A DNA stretch of 64,000 nt from Tetracentron sinense. Lineage: Eukaryota > Streptophyta > Magnoliopsida > Trochodendrales > Trochodendraceae. Both the position numbers and the translations under genes were made by a program. This document shows, piece by piece, positions 44,510 to 55,958 of the stretch. Within the stretch, counting starts at the first letter, position 1, and each line of letters opens with the position of its first letter. The notes beneath the pieces were generated by a model, which saw only the letters and a list, made by a program, of their open reading frames with translations, was not told where the DNA came from and ran no database searches. Location of the stretch: contig CM026560.1 in assembly GCA_015143295.1 (NCBI GenBank), forward strand, positions 1,862,501-1,926,500, in the 5' to 3' direction.

Positions 44510-47500
44510 ATGGATAGGAGTTGGATTGGAAAGTCAAGGTACTATTTATCATAAGTTTTGATGAAACCCGGAATGATAAAATATGACCATCTAAGCATAT
44601 GATATTTTTTTGGTTACATAGGGTTTCAAAGGAATACATAAAAGGGGTGAAGAAGTTTATAGAGTTTGTATTAGCTCATGGAGCGACTGATAACAATGGT
44701 GGTATAAAGTGTCCATGTCCCAAATGCAACAATGTACTTTATCAAGAGAGAGGTACATCGTACGACCATATGATCTGTTATGGATTCAACCTTAACTATA
44801 AAATCTGGTTTTATCACGGGGAAGACATATTACAACACACATCGGTTGGCGGAGGAATGTCTCAGAATCCTGACGTGCACGATAGACATAATGAGATGGA
44901 AGACCTGATGCATGATTTATTTGGGGTACCAAATCGAGATGAAACCGGTGCCAGTAGTCAGGATCCCACTCTTGAGGCGGATAAATTTTTCCAATTGGTA
45001 AGGGATGCGGACAGGCTTTGTATCCAAGATGCCTGAATCAAACAAAGTTGTCTGTCATCGTAAGATTATATCACATTAAGTGTCTTAGTGGATGGAGCAA
45101 CAAATCATTCACCTTGTTGCTTGAGTTATTGAGGGAGATACTCTCCGAGGGATCAACCCTACTGGATACGTACTTTCAGAAAAAAAAAGTGATGTCTGAC
45201 TTGGGGCTTAACTATGAAAAAATCGATGCTTGCCCGAATGATTGCATGCTTTACTGGAAAGACACTGTGAACAAGCAAACATGTGACATCTGTGGTGAGT
45301 CAAGATGGAAGATAGAGGATGATCAGTCGGGAGGCAAGAAAAAGAAGACTCCTGCGAAGATTTTGTGTCACTTTCCGTTGAAACCCAAGTTACAAAGATT
45401 GTTTATGTCGTCCAAGACTTCTTCTGAAATGAGATGACATGATGAGGGTTGAACTACGGATGGGAGGTTAAGGCATCCTGCAGACTCACCGGCCTGGGAA
45501 AATTTGGACAAGAACTACCATTTTTTCGCTTCAGATGCTCGAAATGTGAGACTTGGGTTGGCGACTGACGGCTTCAATCCATTTGGGACGATGAGTATTG
45601 CTCACAGCACATGGCCTGTGGTTCTTATCCCATACAACATACCACCATGGATGTGCATGAAGCAGTTGAACTTCATTCTATCCTTGCTTATTCCTGGTCC
45701 CTCCGGGCTTGGAAATGCCATTGATGTCTACATGATGCCTCTAGTCGAAGAGTTGAAGGACTTGTGGGAGAATGGTGTGCCAACTTATGATGCGTCAAAA
45801 AAGGAGACATTTGTAATACTTTCGGCATTGCTCTGGACTATTAGCGACTTCCCAGGGTATGCTATGTTTTCTGGTTGGAGTACGAAATGAAAGTTTGCAT
45901 GCCTGTCATACCACAAGGACACTTGCAGTCGACACTTGTCTAATAGCAGGAAACAATGTTACATGGGGCACCGTCGTTTCCTAAAGGCAGATCACAGGTT
46001 TCGGAGGGACAAACACTCTTTTGATGGCACTGTAGAGCTAAGCACTGCTCCAACTACAATGTCTGGGTCCGATGTGTACCGTCAATTGGAGGGGATTGCT
46101 TTTTGCCTTGGGAAGCAGACAGGGAAAAAATGACGAAGGCAGGCTACCCAGGATATCATGCCGTATAACTGGAAGAAGCTGAGTATATTCTTTGAGTTGC
46201 CATATTGGGAGCACAATTTGTTGAGGCACAACCTTGATGTAATGCATATTGAGAAAAATGTATGCGACAATGTGCTTGAAACTTTGTTGGATTTGGACGA
46301 AAAAACGAAAGATAGCTTAAAAGCTCGACTCGACTTGGTTGATATGCGCATAAGACCAGCACTTCACCCTCAGTTGCAGCCTGGCACAAATAAAGTGTAT
46401 CTACCCCCGACTTGTTTTTCGATGGACAAGAATGAGAAAGAGTTGTTTTACAAAGTTCTGAAGAGTGTGAAGGTGCCAAATGGTTACTCGTCTAATATTG
46501 CAAGACATATCAGGCAGCGTAAAATTTATGGACTAAAGAGCCACGACTCTTATGTCATAATGCAACAATTTCTACCATTGGTTGTGAGGAAGACATTGCC
46601 GAAGAATGTCACTTCCGTGCTAATTGAATTGAGCAAATTCTTTTTGGTTTTATGTTTCAAAGTCTGTGATGTCGAGGAATTAAGACGGTTAGAGGAGAAA
46701 ATTGCGCTTACGCTATGTCATTTAGAGAAAAGTTTTCCACCGGCATTCTTTGATGTTATGGTGCACTTGCCTATACATTTGGCAACAGAGGCAAGGTTAG
46801 GTGGACCTGTATAATACCGGTGGATGTATCCCATCGAAAGGTATGACTTCAATTATAATGTATCAATTGCTCAAACTTCTTGTCGTTATATGATTGTCTC
46901 ATTGTTTTACCTAAATGTAATTCCTGTAGGTACTTGTCGACGATGAAATCGTATGTCCGTAACCAAGCTTGACCAGAGGGTTGTATAGCAGAAGGGTACT
47001 TGGCCGAAGAATGCTTGACATTCTGCTCAAGGTACCTAAATAATGTTGAATCAAGATTCAATCGACCGATGAGGAATGACGATGAAAGTGTGATCGGGGG
47101 TGCGCAGCCATTTGCCCTAAGTAAATTAGAATGGCAGCAGGCATATCGTTATGTGTTGTTCAACAATGAGCAATTCACAACATATCGAGAGTAAGACGAA
47201 TACTATCATGAATTTTTTGTTAATTGTCTTTAATTTAATTTTTATTTTTGATTGATTTGACTTTGAAAAACATGGATCGATTCGTTATCTGCAGTCAACA
47301 CATGAATGTACTGAAGATGACCAATCCCAAACTAAGATCGTCTCCGCACGAACTCCAACGAAAGCACAACGATCAGTTTGTTGAATGATTTAGGGGTTAT
47401 GTAAGTCATATGCCCTTAAATTAAGTATTTGCACAACACCTATACGAAGTTTTGCATATTGAACCAATCTTATTATGTAAGTCATATGCCTTTGGCCTTC

Positions 47501-48266
47501 AATTAGGTTGAAAGGCTGCGAGCGTCATACAGTTCGGTGTCTGACGAGATTAAATGCGTCGCATACGGTCCACAGTCAGTCGCACAAAGTTTTAAGGGCT
47601 ACATCATCAATGGATATAGGTTTTGTACTACAGATAGAGAGCGCGGACGCAGAAGTCAAAATAGTGGTGTTACGGTCACTGCAACGACTCCTTGTTATGC
47701 ATCTTCTAGGGACAGGATTCCCATTGTAGGAGATATAACCTACTATGGCCGCTTAACTGACGTTGTACAATTGACGTATTCAGAAAACTTAAAATTTTGT
47801 ATTGTTTAAGTGCGACTGGGTTGATGTGACGTCACAGAGTAGAGGAATATAGACTGATGAGTATGGGTTTACGCTTGTGAACTTTACACGCTTGCTCCTG
47901 ACACACGCTGTGTCTCATGACCCATATGTAATGGCATCTCAGGCAGAGCAGGTATTTTACGTAGAAGATCCTTCTGACCCAGATTGGTATGTTGTCATCA
48001 AGACAAAACCAAGAGACTTTTTTGACATAAATGAAGAATCTACTGTGGATGATAGCGCATTTAGAGAAAACAAGCCATTCAACGACCAATATTTAGATAT
48101 CACTGAACATGACGATAAAAGTGATGTCAGTTGGGTGAGATTAGGGATTACTGGAACAACTGTTGATACGCCCCCTCAAGTGCAACTCCACCAAACTCCT
48201 TCGATCGAATCTAGTGAGGATGAAGTTGAATCGGACTATAACGATGAAACAAATTGCAACGAATAA
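44510..48266 (+). pseudogene. CACTA TNPD/TNP2 transposase, broken
   Basis: The enzyme that would excise the element. Exon 1 is ATG GAT AGG AGT at 44510-44538; intron 44539-44621; splicing gives MDRSWIGKSRVSKEYIKGVK. Next come a Cys-rich domain (IKCPCPKCNNVL), a frameshift near 45020, and the TNP2 core: LSVIVRLYHIKCLSGWSNKS, KIDACPNDCMLYWKDT, LATDGFNPFGTMSIAHSTWP, LPYWEHNLLRHNLDVMHIEK. The DUF4218 part has VMVHLPIHLATEARLGGPV and EGYLAEECLTFCSRYLNN. After introns near 47191-47294 and 47401-47506 follows a DUF4216-like end with QAEQVFYVEDPSDPDWYVVI, after a frameshift near 47795. Stops near 45437, 45453, 45888, 46131, 46812 and 46971 mostly fit CGA, CAA or TGG changed by a transition. Confidence 0.92.
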
Positions 48267-48299
48267 TATGCAACTAAATATATAAACATAAACAATGTA

Positions 48300-48890
48300 A
48301 GTTTAAACCAATCGCGGAGATAAACGAGGTTATTTTTTTTAAAGAACGTTGCTATTGGTTGTTTATTTGCTTGTTAATGGCAAAATCCAGATACTTTTAT
48401 GTGTTTAAACCCTCTAAGTATGAAATTTCCTTTACTTGGTTAAGTGTTTATTTGCATATGAATGACGAAATTCAGATACTTGCTCTATATGTTTAAACTT
48501 TCTAAATATGAAATTTCCTGTTACTTGGTTAAGTGTTTATTTGCATTTTAATGACAAAATCCATATACTTTCATAATTGAGAAAACTATCTAGTATTAAA
48601 TGTCCTTTACTTGGTTAAGTGTTTATTTGGATGTTAATGGCGAAATCCAGATGCTTGCTCTATATGTTGAAACGTTCTAAGTATAAAATTTCCTTTCACT
48701 TGGTTAATTGTTTATGTGCATATTAATGACGAAATCCATATACTTCTTAATTGAGAAAACTTTCTAAGTATGAAATTTCCTGTACTTGGTTAAGTTTTTT
48801 TTGTATGTTAATGACGAAATCCGGATATTTTTATGTGTTTAAATTCTCTAAATATGAAATTTTCATTAATAGCTTATTTATTTGCATGTT
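48300..48890. repeat. Tandem repeat, about 90 bp, about 6 units
   Basis: Units contain TATGAAATTTCCT-TTACTTGG, TTAAGTGTTTATTTGCAT and AATGACGAAATCCAGATACT. It fills the space between the two CACTA genes. Confidence 0.85.
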
Positions 48891-48900
48891 CTTTTTCAGA

Positions 48901-50330
48901 TGGATCCTGTAGGACCTAGTGGTTCGCCACCACATGCTGAGTCCTCTGTACCTACGCCTGGGCCTACGAGGAAGACCCGAGGCCATACTAGGATGCTGGG
49001 TATGCACACTGCCCAGCCAGGGGAGTTGATAGAGGTTGAGATCAACAATCTTGTTTAGCCCGTAGGGTCGGGTGGCAAGACGTTAGGTCATTTTTTGGGT
49101 ACCATAGCTCGTGACCAACACCTTTTGCACGTCAATGTCGGTTGGAGGGACATCAGCACCGAGGCTAGGGCACGTGTTTGGCATCTCGTCCAGGTAAGAT
49201 GCAAAAAATATGCATGTCTTATAGTTTTCATTTTTGAATCGAATGACATTTGTTATATTAATAGTTGAAAAAGTAAGCAATTGACAATGTGATCCAGGAA
49301 CATTTTCGGGTCCCGCCCAGCCTTGAGAAAAATGTCTTCCTCTTACTTGAGCATAAGTGGAGGGACTGGAGGTCGAGGTTGAAGATGAAATACATAATCA
49401 CGGAGCTTGGACCGGTGGGTGTCTATGCCAGATGCGCCTCAGATATTCAGAGAGCCAGTGGCATGGCCCCATGGATTATTGGTTCTCCGATACGGGGATG
49501 GTATCTATTCATTAACTTCTTTATTCTAATATGTAATGGACTTCAATAATGTCACTTATTCAGTTTAAACGAGAATAAATTTCAATTTTGCAGAAAAGAA
49601 GCGCTCAAAATAAAGAGAATCGGAAAAAGCAGAAGGTGATGCACACTTCTGGGTCGAAGAGCTTTGCTCGCGTCAAAGACCCGATGGTATGTTCGAAGAA
49701 ACGTTTCCTAAATTTGAAAATTTTCATTCATCTTTATGTTATGTTTGCTAGTTGATGTTGTCATTATTGGGAGCATAGAAGAAGGCAAGCACGACCCAGA
49801 CAGCCCTAGGGCGTGCAGAAGTGTGGATCGCCACACACCAAGACAAGAGTAGTACGCCGGTGATCGAGGAGGCTGGAGAGTTAATGGTCGGTAATCTTTA
49901 GAAGTTCAAATATTCCATTATATAAAATACTTAATTTTTTAACATATGCGACATCCAACAACTGTTTTCAATTGTTTGTAGGGACGCATGAGGGAGCTCT
50001 TGGCGCAGCTACTGGATGGGTCGCAGGACAGCACAGCGCGAGATGATGTATTCTCCCAGGTCATGCCGCCTGAGCATCCTAGGAGAATATGTGGTCTCAG
50101 ATTAGGCCTGACGGCCACCCAGTTAGGCTGGTCACGATCGTCGAGCCATGCCGGTTTGGCGTCAGGAGCTGCTGAGACCAGATGCTGAGGGATCCGCTTG
50201 CGTCTACTCAGGCGCTTGTGGCGACCCAACGGACTCAGATCGCTCAGATCCAGGCGACCCTCGACCGGGTACTACAGGGGATGGGGATGGGGCAGGGGCA
50301 GGGGCAGGGGCAGGGGCAAGGGCAGGTATA
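48901..50330 (+). pseudogene. CACTA TNPA-like protein (Transposase_24/Ptta family), broken
   Basis: The accessory DNA-binding partner of TNPD. Five exons by clean junctions: 48901-49193, 49298-49500, 49594-49686, 49779-about 49886, and 49982 onward. Reads MDPVGPSGSPPHAESS, then a TAG near 49057 where the family has an ordinary residue, GGKTLGHFLGTIARDQHLLH, VGWRDISTEARARVWHLVQE, HFRVPPSLEKNVFLLLEHKW, then exon 3 ENRKKQKVMHTSGSKSFARV, the most conserved family motif, and later GRMRELLAQLLDGSQD. The exon 2/3 junction creates a TGA, probably from CGA. The region after 50100 is GC-rich with a (GGGGCA)n run at 50290-50330; the 3' end is uncertain. Confidence 0.82.
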
Positions 50331-50499
50331 TAATCTAATCGACATTAATTAAACATATTTAATAATATGATCTTGAATCATTTATTGACTCAAATACATC
50401 ACGAACAACATGCAGGTGAGCTTTCAATAGCACCACACGCGTCGGAGCAGGTAAATGTTAATTTTAAATGTTTTATTTTCTATTTAGACCTATTTAGTT

Positions 50500-51110
50500 A
50501 AGTATGTAAGTAATGGACATACCTCATTTTCGGCCGTTCGAACACTTTACTCTGCAAATCTAACTCTTAGACCTATTTAGTTAGTATGTTAGTAATGGAA
50601 ATACCTCATTTTCATAAGTTGGAACACTTTACCTTGCAAAATCTGAATCTTCGACCTATTTAGTTAGTATGTTAGTAATGAAAATACCTCATTTTTATAA
50701 GTTGGAACACTTTACCTTGCAAAATCTGAATCTTAGACCTATTTAGTTAGTATGTTAGTGAAGGATGAACCTTACTTTTGTGAGTTGGACTCTATACCTT
50801 GCAAAATCTGACTCTTAGACCTATTTAGTTAGTATGTTAGTAATGGAAATACCTCATTTTCATAAGTTGGAACACTTTACCTTGCAAAATCTGAATCTTA
50901 GACCTATTTAGTTAGTATGTTAGTAATAGAAATACCTCATTTTCATAAGTTGGAACACTTTACCTTGCAAAATCTGAATCTTATACCTATTTAGTTAGCA
51001 TGTTAGTGAAGGATGAACCTTACTTTTGTGAGTTGGACTCTATACCTTGCAAAAGCTGCAATATATGTGATTGCTTAGCATGTGTTAGTGATAGAGATAC
51101 CTCACTTTCG
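50500..51110. repeat. Tandem repeat, about 82 bp, about 7 units
   Basis: Units contain GACCTATTTAGTTAGTATGT, TAGTAATGGAAATACCTCAT and ACACTTTACCTTGCAAAATC. Two units carry the variant GTGAAGGATGAACCTTACTT. Confidence 0.9.
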
Positions 51111-51341
51111 TGAGTTGGAAAACTATACTCTACAAATCTGTGATTTAGTCAGATTAATTGGAGATTTCCTAAGGTTAAAACTTAAGGGTTAGCTTCCAGA
51201 TCGGGAATTCGGCTTTTCGGTGCCCAAATCGGGCATCAAAAGGTGCAGATGTAACTCCAACACTAACTAACACTAAATTTAGAACAAGGATAAACTTTGA
51301 CTTGCAGATTGCATGTTATGCCTCGATGTACCACCCGGTTC

Positions 51342-52312
51342 CGACACTGTTTATTACAACCGCATTTATGGAAGAAGATATTTGATAAATTTTCTTACTA
51401 AATGACCCTTACAGGGGTCAGGAATGTCCTCATTCTTGGACTGCTCATGTGGACACTCTTTACAATAAAAAGTCTGGTGATGTTGACGTTCGCGATTCAT
51501 AGATATACGTTCTTTTAGAACCTCGTCCTTGACCAGACCTTCACGTGCGCATGCACACGGAAAGGATGATGATGACATACAATGACCAAAACAACGTGAA
51601 CAACAATATTCACATTTGGTTATGTCGTTAACATCGTGGAGGGTTCCGTGTTACTGAACAACCACCAAACCATCGTTCTCTTCTTATCCCTATCTTCATT
51701 ACCGTTCCCGACAACTTCCTTTTTGGGAAGAAGGTCATCTAAACCATTCAAAGATAGAAGAAATGACATCCCGGTGCCCAAATTGGGCTGACTTCCAAGA
51801 ACCTAGTCTAAATCCAGGTATAAAATTAATGGAAGACATAGTCGCTCAAATCGGCAATTTTTGAATTCCAAATAGTTCTTCGAATGGATAGCCAAATGAA
51901 GTTGTTGCAAACGGTACTAGTGAAAGGGATAAGTCGAGAAATGAATCCAAATTTTTAGCCTATTTAAATTCAGGTATTTTGGTGGTCCTTCAGTACGTAG
52001 CACGGATTCCTCTACGATGTTAATGACATAATTCAAAGGTGAATAATATTGTATAAGTATTGTTTTGGTCACCATATGTTATCATCATCGATTACGTGTA
52101 CATGTTGACGTGAACGGCTGGTCCAGGAAAATGTTCTGAAAGAATGTATATCTAGGAATCACGAGCCTCAACATCATCGGACCTTTTATTGTTAAGAGTA
52201 CCCGTATGAGCGGCCCAAGAATGAGGACATTCCTGACCCTTGCAAGGGTCATTTAGTAAGAAAATTTATGAAGTATATTCTTCCATAAATGCGGTTGTAA
52301 TAAGCAGTGCAG
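51342..52312. repeat. Large inverted repeat, arms of about 340 bp
   Basis: The left arm (51342-51685) from TTTATTACAACCGCATTTAT through ACTAAATGACCCTTACAGGG and GATTCATAGATATACGTTCT is matched in reverse complement by 52312-51970 (CTTATTACAACCGCATTTAT, ACTAAATGACCCTTGCAAGG, GATTCCTAGATATACATTCT). About 285 bp separate the arms. Arms are clearly similar but imperfect. The 70-codon minus frame at 51366-51578 is part of the arm. Confidence 0.85.
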
Positions 52313-52399
52313 GATTTGCTAGGTGGTGGTGCCTTAGTGGTGGTTGGGTGGTTCTACTGGTGGTGGATGAGTGATGATAGTGGTAGTGCTAGTACTGAA

Positions 52400-54050
52400 A
52401 CCAACTATGGATTTCGGCCTAAGTATAGTATCCAATTATGGATTTCGGCCGTCTCGGCGCCCATATCGGGTATACGGCCTCGGATTCGCTCGAAACCAAC
52501 TCGAACACTTAGGATGTAGTGAAATACACATGTTAGAAGGAACGAGATCAAAATCCGACCCCCGGTTTGGAAATGGTGGGACGATATAGGTTTAGGCCGA
52601 AGTATAGTATGCAATTATGGATTTCGGCCGTCTCGGCGACCATATCGGGCACACGACATCGGATTAGCTTGAAACCAACTCCAACACTTAGGATGTACTC
52701 AAATACACGCGTTAGAAGAAATGAAATTGAAATCCGACCCCCGGTTTGGAAATGGTGGGACGATGTAGGTTTAGGCCGAAGTATAGTATCCAATTATGGA
52801 TTTCGGCCGTCTCGGTGCCCATATCGGGCATACGGCCTCAGATTTGCTCGAAACCAACTCGAACACTTATGATGTACTGAAATACACGTGTTAAAAGAAA
52901 CGGGATCGAAATCCAACCCCTGGTTTGGAAATGGTGGGACGATGTAGGTTTAGGCCGAAGTATAGTATGCAATTATGGATTTCGGCCGTTTCGGCGCTCA
53001 TATCGGGCATACGGCATCGGATTCGCTCGAAACCAACTCCAACACTTAGGATGTACTCAAATACATGTGTTAAAAGAAACAAGATTAAAATAAAACCCCC
53101 GGTTTGGAAATGGTGGGACGATGTAGGTTTAGGCCGAAGTATAGTATCCAATTATGGATTCCGGCCGTCTCGGCGCCTATATCGGGCATACAACATCAGA
53201 TTCGCTTGAAACCAACTCCAACACTTAGGATGTATTCAAATACATGCATTAGAAGAAACGGAATCGAAATCTGACCCCCGGTTTGAAATGGTGGGACGAT
53301 GTAGGTTTAGGCCGAAGTATAGTATCCAATTATAGATTTCGGCCGACTCAGCGCCCATATCGGGCATACGGCCTCGGATTTTCTTGAAAGCAACTCGAAT
53401 ACTTAGGATGTACTGAAATACATACGTTAGAAGAAACGAGATCGAAATCCAACCCCCGGTTTGGAGATGGTGGGACGATGTAGGTTTAGGCCGAAGTATA
53501 GTATCCAATTATGGTTTTCAACCGTCTCGGCGCCCATATTGGGCATACGGCATCGGATTCACTCGAAACCAACTCCAACACTTAGGATGTACTTAAATAC
53601 ATGCTTTAGAAGAAACGAGATCAAAATCCGACCCCCGGTTTGGAAATGGTGGGACGATGTAGGTTTAGGCTAAAATATAGTATCTAATTATGGATTTCAA
53701 CCGTCTCGGCGCCCATATCGAGCATACGGCATCGAATTCACTCGAAACCAACTCCAACACTTATGATGTACTCAAATACACACGTTAGAAGAAACATGTT
53801 CAAAATCCGAACCCCGATTTGGAAATGGTGGGACGATGTAGGTTTAGGCCGAAGTATAGTATCCAATTATGGGTTTCAACCGTCTCGGCGCTCATATCGG
53901 GCATATGGCATCAAATTCACTCGAAACCAACTCCAACACTTAGGATGTACTCAAATACACGCGTTAGAAGAAACGGGATCGAAATCCGACCCCCGGTTTA
54001 GAAATGGCGGGACGATGTAGGTTTAGGCCGAAGTAATACTGCAAACTATT
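52400..54050. repeat. 180-bp tandem array, about 9 units, in the CACTA element
   Basis: The landmark GGCCGAAGTATAGTATCCAA recurs near 52417 (variant), 52595, 52776, 52956, 53136, 53313, 53492, 53670 (variant), 53850 and 54030 (truncated). Other parts are TCGGCCGTCTCGGCGCCCAT, AACCAACTCCAACACTTAGG and CCCCCGGTTTGGAAATGGTG. Unit length is a multiple of three, so long frames appear on both strands (52307-54020); these are by-products. Confidence 0.95.
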
Positions 54051-54483
54051 AATATTTTGAGATGAGTTTGGATCTTTGCATACTTATGAATTATTACATT
54101 CTCAAATTTTATCATTTAGAAAAAAAGATTAATAAATTATGTATATATTTTTTTTTTGTAGGAAGGAGCCAATAGCACGCACATATCGGGTTTTCGATCA
54201 TCGCCAGACGAGAGTTAGACGACTACTTTTTGTTTCTTTTTGTCATTTTTCATTATGTATACTTTTTATAACAACACTTTTATGGGCATGTATATATAAT
54301 TTTGATATTGCTTGTTTGGGGCATTTTTTTAATTACATGAATTTTTTATTCTTAGTTGGAATTAGATATTGTTACAGGTAAAATACAAGTTTATTTAGAT
54401 TTATATTGCTCACAGGTACAGATAATACAAGGAAAAAAATTTGCAAAAATAATTTCCTTTTTAAAAAACATTTTAATATGGTG
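54051..54483. other. CACTA 3' region
   Basis: AT-rich. A splice-acceptor-like TTTTTTTTGTAG at about 54151-54162 is followed by a short GC-richer stretch (GGAAGGAGCCAATAGCACGC) that may be a last exon of a CACTA gene. No domain seen. Confidence 0.35.
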
Positions 54484-54853
54484 GCAGTTTGGAACCGCCG
54501 TGATATTAATAATCATTTAATTTATTAAAATAATATTACGGCGGTTTTACCCGCCGTAATGTGTTATGGTGGTTGAAACTACCGTAGATTTTTGATATAT
54601 AACGGCGGGAACCGACGCAGTGATAGAATCAATACAGTACGGCAGAATAAAACGACGATGGTTACCAACCGCAGTAAGTTATTCATATAAGACGGCAGTC
54701 ATTATTAACCGCCGTTCATATCCGCCGCGATAGGAATCCCCGACAACATATTCTTCGACAGGTTAACTTACCGCCGTGATATATTATGACGGCGGTAATT
54801 TTAGATAGTACGGTGGTTTAGAACCACCGTAAAAAAGCACAAGTTTTGTAGTG
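54484..54853. repeat. CACTA right subterminal repeats and terminal repeat
   Basis: Many direct and inverted copies of ACGGCGGT/ACCGCCGT and variants (AACCGCCGTGAT, TACGGCGGTTTTACCCGCCG, TACCGCCGTGATATATTATG), ending GCACAAGTTTTGTAGTG. In En/Spm such subterminal motifs are the binding sites of the TNPA protein. Confidence 0.88.
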
Positions 54854-55958
54854 ATTCTGGCTTCAAGCTTCACTCAAACTCTTAGGATGGTAAGTGACCT
54901 AGATACCTAGTAGTTACCATAGGTGGAATTGACCTAGAAAACATTTATCATATACCCTAGGTGACTATATATTGACTCATGTATTTATAATAGCCTTTGG
55001 ATGATCTTTTTAAGGAAATTGGATGTTGAATCAGGGGAGGCAGTGTAAACTAATCAAGAATTGCACAGGCCGTTCGAACGCCCAGCTTGGCCGTTCAAAC
55101 GCCCAAGAACGGGCAGTTGACCGTTCGAATGGGCTAGTAAAAATCAAATTCCAGTAGCCAAACTGGCACCCCGTTTTTAACCAAATTCATCCAATCCTAG
55201 GACTGTTCGAATGGATCTCATATTTTTGGTATCTAAAATCATCCGACCTTTGTTTTGGCAAGTGCTATTGCCTTGGCTATTTAATTGGTGATCCCTTAGC
55301 TCATTGTAAGGAAGTTGTGAGAGAGTTTAGAGAATACTCTGAAGATTTTAGTGTTCTTAATCCCCACTTGGTGGATACCCTTAATTCTCCTCTCTCATGC
55401 TCTAGTTGATGCAAGATTGAAATGTTCTATCTTGGATGTGCATCGGTTGATCTCCATTGTTGTTTGTGATCCCACTGGAGCTATTTTTTATTCCTTCAAT
55501 TAGTTTGAAGTCTGTGTGAGTTTTTGGTTGGTGTTGCTAAATCCGTCGAGGACAAAGATCGATATTTGGATCGTGGTCAAAAACTTTGAGAAGAGTTGGC
55601 TAGTGAGGAGCCGGAGCTGCTGCACAGGGATCGAATGAAGAGTTCGTGGTTGTTCTAGAAGATGGAGAATCTGTATCGAGGAACAATGTTTGGTATCCGG
55701 TTGGATAAGATTTGAATCTTGTGTTTGATAACTATTCTCATAGTAGATTTTGTGATGGAATAGGTCCCGTGGTTTTTCCCGGAAGGGTTTTCCACGTAAA
55801 AATCTTGTATGTGGTGGAATGCTTATCTTCTATACTTTCCGAACTTGTTTGCTTTGTTAGCTATAACTCTGATTGATAAATTGAGAAAATTAAAATTAGT
55901 AGACATTGCTAGGAAGACCTATTCACCCCCCCCCCTAGGTCAAAGGAATCATTGAACA
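54854..55958 (+). repeat. 3' LTR of element A, second part
   Basis: Starts with the ATT duplicated by the CACTA insertion, then CTGGCTTCAAGCTTCACTCA. Contains CCGTTCGAACGCCC and related CGTTCGAACG words at 55070-55150, and from 55226 matches the 5' LTR fragment to the shared end TTGAACA at 55958. Next to it begins element B env-like sequence. Together the two parts make an LTR of about 1.23 kb. Confidence 0.85.

Larger units (their letters stand above)
39346..54853 (+). mobile_element. CACTA (En/Spm-type) transposon, 15.5 kb, in the 3' LTR
   Basis: The left end CACTACAAAA at 39346 and the right end TTTTGTAGTG at 54853 are perfect inverted repeats. The 3-bp target ATT is at 39343-39345 and 54854-54856. 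It carries TNPD-like and TNPA-like genes on the plus strand and subterminal repeats at the right end. The left end lacks matching subterminal repeats. Inside are at least three smaller insertions and several tandem arrays. Both genes are broken. Confidence 0.85.

Noticed and set aside
52307..54020. Series of 70-100-codon frames on both strands repeating similar peptides
   Set aside because: The 180-bp unit is divisible by three, so any stop-free phase repeats; no family match.
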